Source: Candidatus Aerophobetes bacterium Ae_b3b (GTDB lineage: Bacteria; Aerophobota; Aerophobia; Aerophobales; AE-B3A). From it: 64,000 nt of DNA. Below the pieces are notes generated by a model that was not told the origin of the DNA, ran no database searches, and was given only the letters and a program-made list of their open reading frames with translations. Every line of letters begins with the position of its first letter. The first letter of the stretch is position 1. Location of the stretch: assembly GCA_005223085.1 (NCBI GenBank), contig NJBP01000003.1:1-64000 (forward strand), read 5' to 3'. This document shows positions 27,357 to 35,664 of this stretch, piece after piece. The position numbers and the translations under genes were made by a program.

Positions 27357-27397
27357 GAACCATGGTACCTTGGGAGGAACCCACGGCACCATGGTTC
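27357..27397 (-). terminator. Stem-loop between dpp binding-protein gene and dppB
   Basis: GAACCATGGT and ACCATGGTTC form a perfect 10-bp stem around a 21-nt loop that has further partial pairing. It lies between the binding-protein stop and the dppB start. Hairpins in this position typically stabilise the upstream message and attenuate the downstream genes, so binding protein is made in excess. No T-run follows, so a full terminator is unlikely. Confidence 0.55.
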
Positions 27398-27408
27398 TCG
27401 GGAATATT

Positions 27409-28932
27409 TTACTCTTCTATCCAGACATATTCCCACCTGTAGAAATCGTTAGCCGGGACCAGGAAACCATGTACGTTTGTCCGCATCGCTGTCGGGTTAG
27501 GAGTCGTCGTGACAAAGATCTGGGCGGCATCCTCATGTACTATTCTTTGTATGTCATAGTAAATCTCTCTTCGCTTCTCTTCGTCCAGGGCTACTCGCCC
27601 TAAAGCGTACAACTCTTCCACCCTGAGGTTGTGATAGTCGGAGAAATAAGCTTGATTTCCTGCATAGGATATTCCGAAGTCGGTTAACAGATCATCATCT
27701 AATATGTCACTCGTATAGTAGTCAGGTGAAAGTTCATACTTCCTCGCAATTAGTCGATCCCACCTTGTTCCCTCTTCAACCTTTTCGATGGTAGCCTCGA
27801 TGCCAATATCCCTCAGATTCTGCTGGAGAATCGTTGCCATACTGATCATCATAGGCTCCCCGGCAGTGGCCAAAATGGTCGTCTTAAATCCTTTTTCGTA
27901 TCCAGCCTCCTTCAAAAGCTGCTTGGCTTTTTCTGGATCGTAGGAGTATGGTTCTAGCTGATCATTGTAGTACTGAACTGGCGGCATGTAGGATGGAGCT
28001 ATCTCACCGTATCCGAAGAGTACGGTGTCAATGAAGCCCTGCTTGTTCATGGCATAGTTTAGAGCTTGTCTGACCTTCACATTGTTGAATGGCTCAATGC
28101 CGCAGTTAATTTTAACGAAGTCGTGGCGCCAAATTGTATCGACCGAGACTTTTACATCGGGGTCAGCTCTGAGGATCTCGATCTCACTGAATGGTACATA
28201 AGCGGCGACGTCAACGCTTCCGTCGCGAACTGCGAGTGTCCTCGATGTTGCGTCGGGCATTATGTAGTAATAGAGTTTGTCCACCTTGGGTTGTCCTTCT
28301 CGCCAATAGTCTTCAAATTTGGAAAATAGTATCTCCTCGCCAGGTTTCCAATGTTCGAATTTGAACGGACCGGCCCCTATCGGATGTCGTCCGAACTTTT
28401 CGGTGCCACCAACTTCCAGGAAGTATTTCTCTGGAATTATGGCGGCATTGAACATAGCTAAATCCGCCAGTATCGGGGCATATGGAGCGCTCAATCTTAT
28501 CTCGACAGTGTACCTATCCACAGCCACCATCTCCTCAATCGGTTTGAACATATCCGCATAGGGACATTGCTCTGGGTCACGCGTCCTGTTCAGTGAAAAT
28601 ACGACGTCTTCAGCAGTCACTTCGTTTCCATTGTGAAATTTTGCACCTTTCCGGAGATGGAAGGTGTAGATCAAATTGTCATCCGAGACCTCCCATGACT
28701 CAGCCAAGTCAGGTTCGATATATGTGGAATCATCAGATACCCGGACCAAACAATCATGAGCATTGTGCAAAGCCCATAGCGACGGATTGTCGGAGGGACC
28801 AACTGGATCCAAGGTCTTAGGTTCCGAGATCCAAGCCACTCTCAACACGCTCTCACACTTTTCTGCTCCAAGCCCAACCACAATGGCTAAAAGCATCGAA
28901 ATCGTTAGTAGTGTTACAATCCCTCTCCTCAT
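27409..28932 (-). CDS. Peptide ABC transporter substrate-binding protein (SBP family 5)
   Basis: This 507-residue exported protein has a signal peptide (about residues 1-23, ending near GLGAEKC; a lipobox is not clear). The SBP_bac_5 core includes EPKTLDPV, the LAESWEVS stretch, YTFHLRKGAKFHNG and DVVFSLNR. It binds di- or oligopeptides for the DppBCDF importer. A D-aminopeptidase downstream suggests cell-wall-type peptides as substrate (inference). Its ATG overlaps the stop of a small leader frame. Confidence 0.92.
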   Translation of the reverse strand: MRRGIVTLLTISMLLAIVVGLGAEKCESVLRVAWISEPKTLDPVGPSDNPSLWALHNAHDCLVRVSDDSTYIEPDLAESWEVSDDNLIYTFHLRKGAKFHNGNEVTAEDVVFSLNRTRDPEQCPYADMFKPIEEMVAVDRYTVEIRLSAPYAPILADLAMFNAAIIPEKYFLEVGGTEKFGRHPIGAGPFKFEHWKPGEEILFSKFEDYWREGQPKVDKLYYYIMPDATSRTLAVRDGSVDVAAYVPFSEIEILRADPDVKVSVDTIWRHDFVKINCGIEPFNNVKVRQALNYAMNKQGFIDTVLFGYGEIAPSYMPPVQYYNDQLEPYSYDPEKAKQLLKEAGYEKGFKTTILATAGEPMMISMATILQQNLRDIGIEATIEKVEEGTRWDRLIARKYELSPDYYTSDILDDDLLTDFGISYAGNQAYFSDYHNLRVEELYALGRVALDEEKRREIYYDIQRIVHEDAAQIFVTTTPNPTAMRTNVHGFLVPANDFYRWEYVWIEE

Positions 28933-29038
28933 TTTTTATCTCCTTTGGTTAAATTATAAAGTGTTACTCTACTTATTCTTCTTTCGAACCTTGTCATCTA
29001 TCACCCCCTTCAGAAGGTACTCTACATTTCATTCTCAT
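28929..29038 (-). other. Two tiny overlapping leader ORFs upstream of the dpp binding protein
   Basis: On the minus strand an ATG at 29038 opens a 14-codon frame. Its TGA overlaps the ATG (28997) of a 22-codon frame, whose own TGA (28931-28929) overlaps the binding-protein ATG. Both small frames are preceded by the repeated sequence AAGGGGGTGATAG, a possible ribosome site. The pattern is seen directly. Translational coupling or attenuation is inference, and random occurrence of such short frames is possible. Confidence 0.4.
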
Positions 29039-29054
29039 CTATCACCCCCCTTGC
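28993..29054 (-). repeat. Short direct repeat GGGGGTGATAGATGA
   Basis: Two copies of TCATCTATCACCCCC (plus-strand reading) occur 41 bp apart between the GntR-like gene and the dpp binding protein. Each copy contains both the putative ribosome site and the ATG of a leader frame. They could equally be operator half-sites for the adjacent GntR-type regulator. Confidence 0.6.
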
Positions 29055-29055
29055 T

Positions 29056-29346
29056 CTACTCTCCAATCTCCTTAATCCAACTATTGAAACCGTTACCGAC
29101 CTTCGTCTCAATTACCCCGACAATTTGGAGAACGCATAAAGCTTCCCCAATAACTGGCCGACCTACCTCAGTCAAACTGGCAATACGATTTTCGGAGGGT
29201 AACTTATTACCCTTTCTATATTCCTCTTCCCTGATCGACTGGAGGACTTGCCCTGCTATTTCCATAGCTTTTCTCTTCCCGGTTTCCTGAACTTTCTTGA
29301 AGGTTGCTTCCAACCTCCAATACAAATCTGAATATCTGTAGCACAA
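29056..29346 (-). CDS. Truncated GntR-family regulator (winged-helix domain only)
   Basis: The GntR-type wHTH is recognisable (IAGQVLQSIREEEYRKGNKLPSE..IA...EVGRPVIGEAL..L...GVIETKVGNGF). Translation then stops, so the effector-binding domain (FCD or UTRA) is missing. The most upstream start (29346) sits at the predicted transcription start, so an internal ATG at 29265 (69 residues) may be used. It lies just upstream of the dpp operon and may be a local DNA-binding regulator or a decaying gene. Confidence 0.6.
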   Translation of the reverse strand: MCYRYSDLYWRLEATFKKVQETGKRKAMEIAGQVLQSIREEEYRKGNKLPSENRIASLTEVGRPVIGEALCVLQIVGVIETKVGNGFNSWIKEIGE

Positions 29347-29348
29347 GC

Positions 29349-29377
29349 ACTATACCACCATTCTCGAAATTTGTCAA
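29349..29377 (-). promoter_or_regulatory. Sigma70-type promoter driving the GntR-dpp operon
   Basis: On the minus strand TTGACA (29377-29372) and TATAGT (29354-29349) are separated by 17 bp, a near-consensus promoter. The -35 side borders the conserved lplA-linked repeat that also occurs near 53227. Confidence 0.75.
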
Positions 29378-29510
29378 TTCTTTTGGCTATAATGATACTG
29401 CCCACTTTCTATTAGATTTTAGAGAGTTCGGAAAAGCTTTTATTTTATTTCAAAAGCGAAGGGAGTTATCTACCAAATCACTATTTTTCACATTATTTTT
29501 CAGAACGTTA
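29376..29510. repeat. Dispersed repeat copy A (downstream flank of the lplA remnant)
   Basis: About 130 bp starting ATTCTTTTGGCTATAATGATACT resemble 53227-53357 at roughly 80% identity by eye, with one 11-12-bp gap (near 29490-29501). The similarity resumes inside the lplA remnant (GGAAATTCA, GGTAGAGCAAGC near 29840-29862). Copy B is therefore the same segment with about 300 bp of lplA deleted. Both copies have the same orientation. Confidence 0.75.
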
Positions 29511-29955
29511 TCCCCAATCTCTTCTCAAATCCCAGAATGAGACTATTTATTATTTTTCCCCGATCTTTTTGCTCTTTCCTACTTTTAGGGGTAATCTTGC
29601 TGTCGATCAGAATCGACCCGTGCTGGAAAAAGGCTTTGTTTTTCCTCCTTTGAGCGCTTCCCCCAATTTTTCTTCCGTCTTCAACGACATCGTATTTGGA
29701 GGGATTGACAAAACAAAAATAAGGATCAGGTCTTTCAGTCTCTTTTCTTTCTAACTCGGCGTTTATCCCCAAATTTTGTAGACCGAGGATTATCGCCTCA
29801 TGAACTAGCTGCTGCGTTTTTGTAATATCCCTAAAGGCAGGAAATTCATTGGTAGAGCAAGCTAAAGAATAGGTTATCTCATTTCTATGAAGTATCGCAC
29901 CTCCTCCGGCAAAGCGCCTCACAATGATTAGTTTTTGTCTTTTATATCTTTGCAA
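29500..29955 (-). pseudogene. lplA-like lipoate-protein ligase, 5'-truncated
   Basis: The 151-residue frame carries the core of the lipoate/biotin ligase fold: VRRFAGGGAILH (substrate loop), SLACSTNEFP, then GRKIGGSAQRR and FFQHGSILID with the conserved Lys. The N-terminal 60-70 residues are missing because the frame runs into a gyrA fragment, and the TTG start is not convincing. Lipoate ligase would have served the same lipoyl-enzyme systems as Lpd. It is most likely non-functional. Confidence 0.75.
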
Positions 29956-29964
29956 GGAAGGTCT

Positions 29965-30160
29965 AGGCTAGCTCGCTTGACCAGCCTGGAGAGGCATAAA
30001 GTGGACCAGGATTATGCCGAATCGGTAAAAAAAATAGGAAAGCTAGAGGAGATGCTGGTAAAGGAGCCCCTGATTTGGGCAACCATTAAGGAAGAACTTG
30101 TCCAGATTAAGCAAAAATATGGAGAAGAGAGGCGTACCCGGATTAAGACCGTAGTAAAGG
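29965..30160 (+). pseudogene. gyrA fragment (matches residues about 425-489 of GyrA at 15235)
   Basis: The plus strand reads [20 protein letters not shown] and onward, in frame with no stop, close to 90% identical in DNA to 16507-16701. Differences include several amino-acid changes. It begins abruptly at the lplA remnant and ends where similarity switches to kbl near GATAAACC. Order and orientation (gyrA plus, kbl minus) match the main locus, so a duplicated segment with an internal deletion of roughly 4 kb explains it. Confidence 0.9.
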
Positions 30161-30426
30161 ATAAACCTGACCGCACCGGGACCAACTCCAAACTTTAAAT
30201 CTGCTTCATGTGCAGCTTTGATTAATCTTGGGTCATTAGAAATACCCAGGTAACTGTTGGAGGCAAAATTTAAGAGGACACGCTTATCACTCATAACTAT
30301 TTTTCTACTAAATTCATCTTGAGGAGGCACTATATCAACAATGACTTTTTCTTTCCCCTTCAGTCTACCTTCCTTCTCTAATAGTTTTAACTTTGCATCT
30401 AAAACAGGCGTTAGTTTGTTAAGCAT
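30159..30426 (-). pseudogene. kbl fragment (first 89 codons) with its ribosome site
   Basis: The minus strand encodes MLNKLTPVLDAKLKLLEKEG and continues to RFI, more than 90% identical to residues 1-89 of Kbl at 21135. It then reads out of frame into antisense gyrA until a stop at 30043. A ribosome site (TTGGAGG) remains upstream of the ATG, so a 127-residue chimeric peptide could be made. It lacks the PLP site and would be inactive. Similarity to the main copy ends just 5' of the start codon. Confidence 0.88.
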
Positions 30427-30449
30427 CTTCTATCCTCCAACGCCATCCG

Positions 30450-31172
30450 CTATCGCTTCTTGGCCGGGGGTAAGGGATAGGTGATTCTACTATATGATAG
30501 TTTCATATCTATAAGCCCCTCTGCATACTTAATCATGGCATGTACCGGGTCAATGACTGGCACCCTATATGACGCTTCCCATAGATCTCTCTGTAGGCTC
30601 GCTGCCATCCCCACCATGCCGGTACATCCTAGCGTTATCACTTGAGCGCCGTCCCTTTCAATTGCGGTCTTTGATTCTTCAAACAGCCTTTGCTCAATCT
30701 TCTTCCAGTTTTTGTCCAGCTCCAGCACTGGCATCTGTATATCTCTGATGGATGCGATCTTGCAAGCCAACCCGTAGATGCGAGCCCGATTCCACATCCG
30801 TGGTTTTACCTGAGGCAAAACCGTAATGATCGAGAATCTTTGACCTAACATGGAAGCTAGGTGCATACTGGTTTCTGCGGCTCCGATAATCGGGATGCCA
30901 GCTACTTCTCGCGCTGCATCAATTCCGGGATCTCCAAAACAACTGATCATACAGGCATCCGCGCCACTCTTCTCAGCGTCCTTGGCCGCGCGCAAAATAC
31001 CCGGTTCAGCTGCTACCACATCATACTCACACTCAATCGAAGCTGGGCCCTCTTCCAGACTTACCACCTGAACCTGAACGCCTTCTCTTGCAATTGACTT
31101 ACACTCCTGTGCGGTCCTACGCTCAAGCTCCTCAAACTTTAGTATTGGCAAGAGCATGACCAGTTTTGTCAT
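30450..31172 (-). CDS. Asp/Glu/hydantoin racemase family protein 1
   Basis: This 240-residue cofactor-independent racemase-fold protein has the two catalytic cysteines in ISCFGDPG (Cys78) and LGCTGM (Cys183). Family members racemise aspartate, glutamate or 5-substituted hydantoins. It is encoded after the pot-like transporter 1 genes in the same direction, as expected if the imported ligand is its substrate. The second family member lies at 52443. Which substrate is used cannot be read from sequence. Confidence 0.85.
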   Translation of the reverse strand: MTKLVMLLPILKFEELERRTAQECKSIAREGVQVQVVSLEEGPASIECEYDVVAAEPGILRAAKDAEKSGADACMISCFGDPGIDAAREVAGIPIIGAAETSMHLASMLGQRFSIITVLPQVKPRMWNRARIYGLACKIASIRDIQMPVLELDKNWKKIEQRLFEESKTAIERDGAQVITLGCTGMVGMAASLQRDLWEASYRVPVIDPVHAMIKYAEGLIDMKLSYSRITYPLPPAKKR

Positions 31173-31237
31173 ACTTCCGTCCTCCCTTATTAATGGTTGC
31201 TAGCCGAGAGCCAACCCCAATTCCTGGTACTCCTAGC

Positions 31238-32059
31238 CTAAAACCTGAACCCGGCAAACCACTTGTCCAAGTTTGTAAACCGATTCACTATGAGCATTGA
31301 CGACACCACTATTGCGATAGAAACAGCACCAGCAGCGGCTACTCTGGGGTCATGGGAGAAGCGCAACGTGCTGTAGAGAGCTACGGGCAATGGATCCAAG
31401 TCTGGCGTGCTCAAATATAATGAAATGCTAAATTGGCCAAAAGAATAGATAAAAGCCAAGAAACCACCTACCATAATGCTCGGATAGATATTGGGCAACG
31501 TAACCTTAAAGAATGCCTGAATCGCATTTGCCCCCAGGATCCTGGCAGCGTTTTCGATGTCGATGTTGAAGTTAGACAAGGCTCCAACTACGGTAATAAC
31601 CACAAAAGGCATCGCGATGATTATGTGTCCGACCAATAGACCTGGAAACGAGCGCGTCAATGCGCCAATATTGATGTAGTAGGCATAAAGCGCCAGACCG
31701 ATCACAGCTCCCGGAATCATCAGCGGAGCTACCAACAGCGCCTGCAATAAATCTCTTCCCGGAAACCTAACCCGAACCAGAGCAATTGAAGCAGGGATAC
31801 CGAGAAGCAAGGCACCTATAGATGCTGCAGCCGCCAAGAGCAAGCTAAGCGTAAAGGATTGCGTGAATAGTGCTGAGGTCAAGTACGCAGTGATCCAACG
31901 GACTGAGAACCCCTTCAGGGGAAAGGAAAGGTATGAAGCGCTATTGAAGGAAGTCAACACCACAACCACCGCCGGAGCTATGAGAAGTGCACTTGCTATG
32001 ACAGCAATTAATCTAAATCCACGTGGGTAGCCTTCTCGATAGTAGCGCTGCTTGTTCAT
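31238..32059 (-). CDS. ABC permease, PotC-like (spermidine/putrescine-type system 1)
   Basis: This 273-residue membrane protein has about six hydrophobic helices and the coupling loop NAARILGANAIQAFFKVTLPN typical of PotC permeases. It is the last permease of an SBP-ATPase-PotB-PotC cassette. The family also carries amino-acid derivatives, phosphonates and other small cations, so polyamine uptake is not certain. Confidence 0.88.
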   Translation of the reverse strand: MNKQRYYREGYPRGFRLIAVIASALLIAPAVVVVLTSFNSASYLSFPLKGFSVRWITAYLTSALFTQSFTLSLLLAAAASIGALLLGIPASIALVRVRFPGRDLLQALLVAPLMIPGAVIGLALYAYYINIGALTRSFPGLLVGHIIIAMPFVVITVVGALSNFNIDIENAARILGANAIQAFFKVTLPNIYPSIMVGGFLAFIYSFGQFSISLYLSTPDLDPLPVALYSTLRFSHDPRVAAAGAVSIAIVVSSMLIVNRFTNLDKWFAGFRF

Positions 32060-32086
32060 TTTCTGATCTCCGCAACAGAAGATGGT

Positions 32087-32962
32087 CTAGACTGCCAACA
32101 TCCGTTTCGTGTACACCCGCGAATAGTAACGGATCAAGGCGAAAACCACCATCAGGTTTGTCAGCAACAGTACAATTGCAAAAGCCGCACCCCGTTGCCA
32201 CAAGCCCTGATTTGAAATCTGTTGATAAACGTAAACCGGCAAGACAGCCCTTCCCCAACCTCCAAGTAGCACCGGTATCAGGTATGAGCTCATGGAAATT
32301 GCGAACGCAAACAGCACACCGGTGATGATGCCCGGCACACTCAAAGGAAGCTCAACTTTCATAAATCCTTTCCACCTGTTGCATCCCAGTAATCGAGCCA
32401 CGTTCAGAAGGTCAGGCGAGATACTTTCAATAATACCTATCAAAGGCAAGATTAGAAACGGCAGACTCAGATTTACCAAGCCGACTATGACCCCAAAGGA
32501 ATTATACATCAAGGGAAGAGGGCGAGAAATGACCCCAGCTCTTATCAGACTTCCGTTGATTAGACCGTTATCACCCAGTATAGTTAAGTAGCCAAAAATC
32601 CGGACTGTCAGATCTATCTGCATCGAAGAGAATACCAGGATCACCAGGAACGCTTGAACTCGCTTACTGGCGGTCCTCGCGATCATATAAGCCACAGGAT
32701 ATCCGATCAGTAGGCATATCGCGGTAGCCGCCGATGTTAACCACAAAGAATTGATGAGACTTTGCCGATAAACCGGGTAGCTGAAGAAGAGTTTGAAATT
32801 CTCCAGCGTTAGTACCGGCTTGATCGCTATGCTTCCCAGCTCCTTTGGATTGAATGCAAGGGCCAATAAGGTGAAAATAGGCACGATGAAGAAAAAGGTG
32901 AAGAACGCAAGGACGGGTAGAGCAAGAACCACAGTCCTATTCTCTCTAAGCATTCGTATCAT
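32087..32962 (-). CDS. ABC permease, PotB-like (system 1)
   Basis: This 291-residue permease has the coupling loop NVARLLGCNRWKGFMKVELPLSVPG and hydrophobic helices across its length. Its ATG overlaps the ATPase stop (32959-32962), which implies translational coupling. Confidence 0.88.
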   Translation of the reverse strand: MIRMLRENRTVVLALPVLAFFTFFFIVPIFTLLALAFNPKELGSIAIKPVLTLENFKLFFSYPVYRQSLINSLWLTSAATAICLLIGYPVAYMIARTASKRVQAFLVILVFSSMQIDLTVRIFGYLTILGDNGLINGSLIRAGVISRPLPLMYNSFGVIVGLVNLSLPFLILPLIGIIESISPDLLNVARLLGCNRWKGFMKVELPLSVPGIITGVLFAFAISMSSYLIPVLLGGWGRAVLPVYVYQQISNQGLWQRGAAFAIVLLLTNLMVVFALIRYYSRVYTKRMLAV

Positions 32963-34071
32963 TCTTCAAGCCTTTCATTCTTATTTGCACCTATAACCAC
33001 CACACCTGCTGGTTCCCAGCAAATTCTGACTTTGGACCCTTCGGTAAAACGGTTCTCGCTGGTGTTAATCGCATAGATATCGATCTGTTGATTACCCACC
33101 ACCAGGGCTTTGTGCCTCAGTAGCGCTCCCTCGTAACTGCTTTGCAGAATTGAACCTTCAAAGCTGTTCACAGTTGAAGTGGTGCTAGCTGCGCTTTCCA
33201 TGACTGAGATAGCCTCAGGCTTAACAAAAACATTGACAGGCTGACCTACTTCGAAAGTTCTGTTTCTTATAGTCGCGGTCACCTCGAAGCCTACGGTAAG
33301 TCTGACTTGGACCTGATTGTCGTCTATGGTGGTCACGGTACCCTCGAAGCGGTTTGTCAGGCCCATGAAGTCCGCTACAAACATAGAAGCCGGGCTTTCA
33401 TAGATTTCTTGCGGGGTACCAATTTGTTCCACTCTACCAGCGTTTAGGACCAGAACATGGTCAGACAGTGATAGGGCCTCACTTTGGTCGTGAGTGACAT
33501 AGATTGTTGTGGTTGTAAGATCTTCTTGAAAACTTCTCAGCCAGAATTTCATCTCTTCCCGGAGCTTCTTATCGAGGGCGCTAAGGGGTTCATCCAGAAG
33601 GAGGACTTTGGGGTTTGGCGCTACTGCCCGAGCCAAAGCCACCCTTTGCTGTTCGCCTCCGCTCAACTGGTGAGGGTACTTCTTTTCATATCCCAGCAAA
33701 CCTACCCGATCTAACAGATCATGGACCTTAGTTTGAACGTGGCTCTCGCTCAGGTGTCTTAGCTTAAGCCCGAAGGCTACATTGTCGTAAACACTGAGGT
33801 GCGGGAATATCGCGTAGTTCTGAAATACCAACCCCAGACCCCGTTGCTCAGGTGCAAGACCTGTAATCTCCTTTCCATCCAGCAAAATTGAACCGTTGGC
33901 CGGAGTCGTTAGGCCTGCGATCATTCGCAGTATCGTGGTCTTGCCAGAACCACTTGGGCCGACCAGCGAAAAGAACTCACCGCTTTTTATGGTAACGTTG
34001 ACTTGAGAAACAACCGTCAGTTTGCCATACCTCTTTGTGAGATCGACCAGTTGCAATGCTGAAGTTAACAT
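32959..34071 (-). CDS. ABC ATPase, PotA-like (system 1)
   Basis: This 370-residue ATPase shows Walker A GPSGSGKTT, signature LSGGEQQR, Walker B LLLDEPLSALD and the switch YVTHDQSEAL. The last 120 residues form the TOBE regulatory domain typical of PotA/MalK. It begins about 120 bp after the binding-protein gene, across a stem-loop. Confidence 0.92.
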   Translation of the reverse strand: MLTSALQLVDLTKRYGKLTVVSQVNVTIKSGEFFSLVGPSGSGKTTILRMIAGLTTPANGSILLDGKEITGLAPEQRGLGLVFQNYAIFPHLSVYDNVAFGLKLRHLSESHVQTKVHDLLDRVGLLGYEKKYPHQLSGGEQQRVALARAVAPNPKVLLLDEPLSALDKKLREEMKFWLRSFQEDLTTTTIYVTHDQSEALSLSDHVLVLNAGRVEQIGTPQEIYESPASMFVADFMGLTNRFEGTVTTIDDNQVQVRLTVGFEVTATIRNRTFEVGQPVNVFVKPEAISVMESAASTTSTVNSFEGSILQSSYEGALLRHKALVVGNQQIDIYAINTSENRFTEGSKVRICWEPAGVVVIGANKNERLEE

Positions 34072-34137
34072 CTATTCCCCTATTACACCCAAATCATTCT
34101 GGATACATAACCTCGTGCTGATAGTTTTCTGAAGAGA

Positions 34138-34178
34138 CCAGGGGAGAGCGCTAGTTGATTCCCGACACCCTCCCCTGG
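34138..34178 (-). terminator. Stem-loop between pot-like binding protein 1 and its ATPase gene
   Basis: CCAGGGGAG (34138-34146) pairs perfectly with CTCCCCTGG (34170-34178) just after the binding-protein stop codon. No T-run follows on the minus strand. The position suggests mRNA stabilisation and partial attenuation rather than full termination. Confidence 0.55.
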
Positions 34179-34190
34179 TAATGACCACAG

Positions 34191-35285
34191 TTAGTGCCCA
34201 GCGAAAATGGATTCTGCCATCCTCACAATCTCGTCTTCATTCTCCCTGTACCAGGTGTACTCAGGAACCCAGATTTCCGCCACCGCTTCCGCAGTGTTCT
34301 TGACGCCCCATTTTGCCAACTTCTCCGGGACCCTTACGTATTTGTTGGTGGAGCGCAATCCTAAGCTGACTTCAGCTAATTCATACTGCCACCTTGCACT
34401 CAGGGCGCGGTTTATGAAGGCGTAGGCTAGCTTTTTCTCCAGGGCAGAGACATGCTTGGAGACAGTGAAAGTTTGGCTGAGGATTGCCCGGTAGCCTTTG
34501 GGCCACCATACTACTCCTAGCGGCAATCCTGCCTCAAGCATCGTATAAAGCTCGCCGTCCCATTGTTCACCTATGACAACTTCGCCCTTTTCAAGGAGCA
34601 TTTGCATTGTGCCCGTGAAATCAACGATCTTCATAGGCATAGAGTCCTTCATTGCCTTCTCCATGGTGGCAACGTCGTGCGGGCCTTCGCCAAAAACCTG
34701 TGCGGCAGTCATCCACAAAGGCGGAAAGAGACCGTTCGAGGTAATATAACTGGCACGCATTCCATCAAATCTATCCTCCCAAAAATCGGCGAACTCTGCC
34801 GGATGAGGTTCTTCGACAAGGTCCTTTCGATAAACGAAACAATGCTCACCAAACCCCCATGTTACGCCTGTCCCACTTAGCCAAGCGAAGTCCCAAATCT
34901 GATCTGCATTAGGGATGTTAGCCTTGATTTCTTCAATATCAACGAAGAAATCACCTGCGTTTGCAGCTTTACTCATCTGAAAGAGATTCCAGTTGCTTAC
35001 GGCGTGCGGTGGGTTCTTTTCTCCTCCTGCTACATACTTGGGGAACCATGGCCAGCCACCGTCGTAGCTGACCTTGCAATTGAAGTCCTTTTCAAATTCC
35101 GGGATAAACTTCTCCATCCATTGTTCTTTCCAAAATCCCCCCCAATTCCCAAGGCGAAACGTTGCTCCTCCTGCATCAAAAGTTCCCCCGGTGTAGAGTA
35201 TTTCCGGCTCTGCAGCTTGCCCAACGTAACTGAAACCCATTAGCAACCCTAACAACGCAACCAATAAGATACTAGATCGTTTCAT
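34191..35285 (-). CDS. ABC substrate-binding protein, PotD-like (system 1)
   Basis: This 364-residue exported binding protein has a signal peptide (residues about 1-24, ending VGQAAEP) and a type 2 periplasmic-binding fold (FIPEFEKDF, GWPWFP, LLEKGEVVIGEQWDG). It resembles spermidine/putrescine and related SBPs. It is the first gene of the system 1 operon and is preceded by AGGAGGAGAATTGAG. The ligand is unknown. Nearby racemase and DUF917 genes hint at an amino-acid-derived ligand. Confidence 0.87.
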   Translation of the reverse strand: MKRSSILLVALLGLLMGFSYVGQAAEPEILYTGGTFDAGGATFRLGNWGGFWKEQWMEKFIPEFEKDFNCKVSYDGGWPWFPKYVAGGEKNPPHAVSNWNLFQMSKAANAGDFFVDIEEIKANIPNADQIWDFAWLSGTGVTWGFGEHCFVYRKDLVEEPHPAEFADFWEDRFDGMRASYITSNGLFPPLWMTAAQVFGEGPHDVATMEKAMKDSMPMKIVDFTGTMQMLLEKGEVVIGEQWDGELYTMLEAGLPLGVVWWPKGYRAILSQTFTVSKHVSALEKKLAYAFINRALSARWQYELAEVSLGLRSTNKYVRVPEKLAKWGVKNTAEAVAEIWVPEYTWYRENEDEIVRMAESIFAGH

Positions 35286-35590
35286 CTCAATTCTCCTCCT
35301 TTCTTAATTGGCAAAGTTTCTCGACAGTTTTCTCTATAGATATCACCTCCCACATTTTTGAATTAAGGATGATGCATAGCCGTAGCGTAGTGCAAATCCT
35401 GGTTTGTTTATCGTCCTCGTCCATGGGATACGACGTTTTACCAATCGGTGTCTCGGTCGGAGATCACGGCCAAAACTCACGGGTTACCTATTGCAGAGAG
35501 CTTCTCTCCTCCGTTTCCCCTTAAACGAGGTTAGCTATTCCTTTGACCAAGGAATCTCCGCTCCCGAATTCAAACATCACCCTTGTTCAC
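35286..35590 (-). other. About 300-nt leader between promoter and pot-like SBP 1
   Basis: No gene is supported between the DUF917 stop (35665) and the binding-protein start. The minus strand from about 35585 would be a long untranslated leader. I see no riboswitch consensus I can name. The length is unusual for this window, where leaders are short. Confidence 0.4.
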
Positions 35591-35619
35591 ATTATCTACC
35601 TTGATTCTCCTCTTGTCAA
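35591..35619 (-). promoter_or_regulatory. Sigma70-type promoter for the pot-like system 1 operon
   Basis: On the minus strand TTGACA (35619-35614) and GATAAT (35596-35591) are separated by exactly 17 bp. It lies between the DUF917 stop and the binding-protein start, with about 300 nt of leader to the ATG. Confidence 0.7.
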
Positions 35620-35664
35620 ATGCTCCGAATGTCGACTAAAGAACTACCAGAATGACCTTTATCT

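Noticed and set aside
30043-30426. A new 127-residue protein
   Set aside because: The first 89 codons are a kbl copy and the rest is antisense gyrA; better explained as a truncated fragment.
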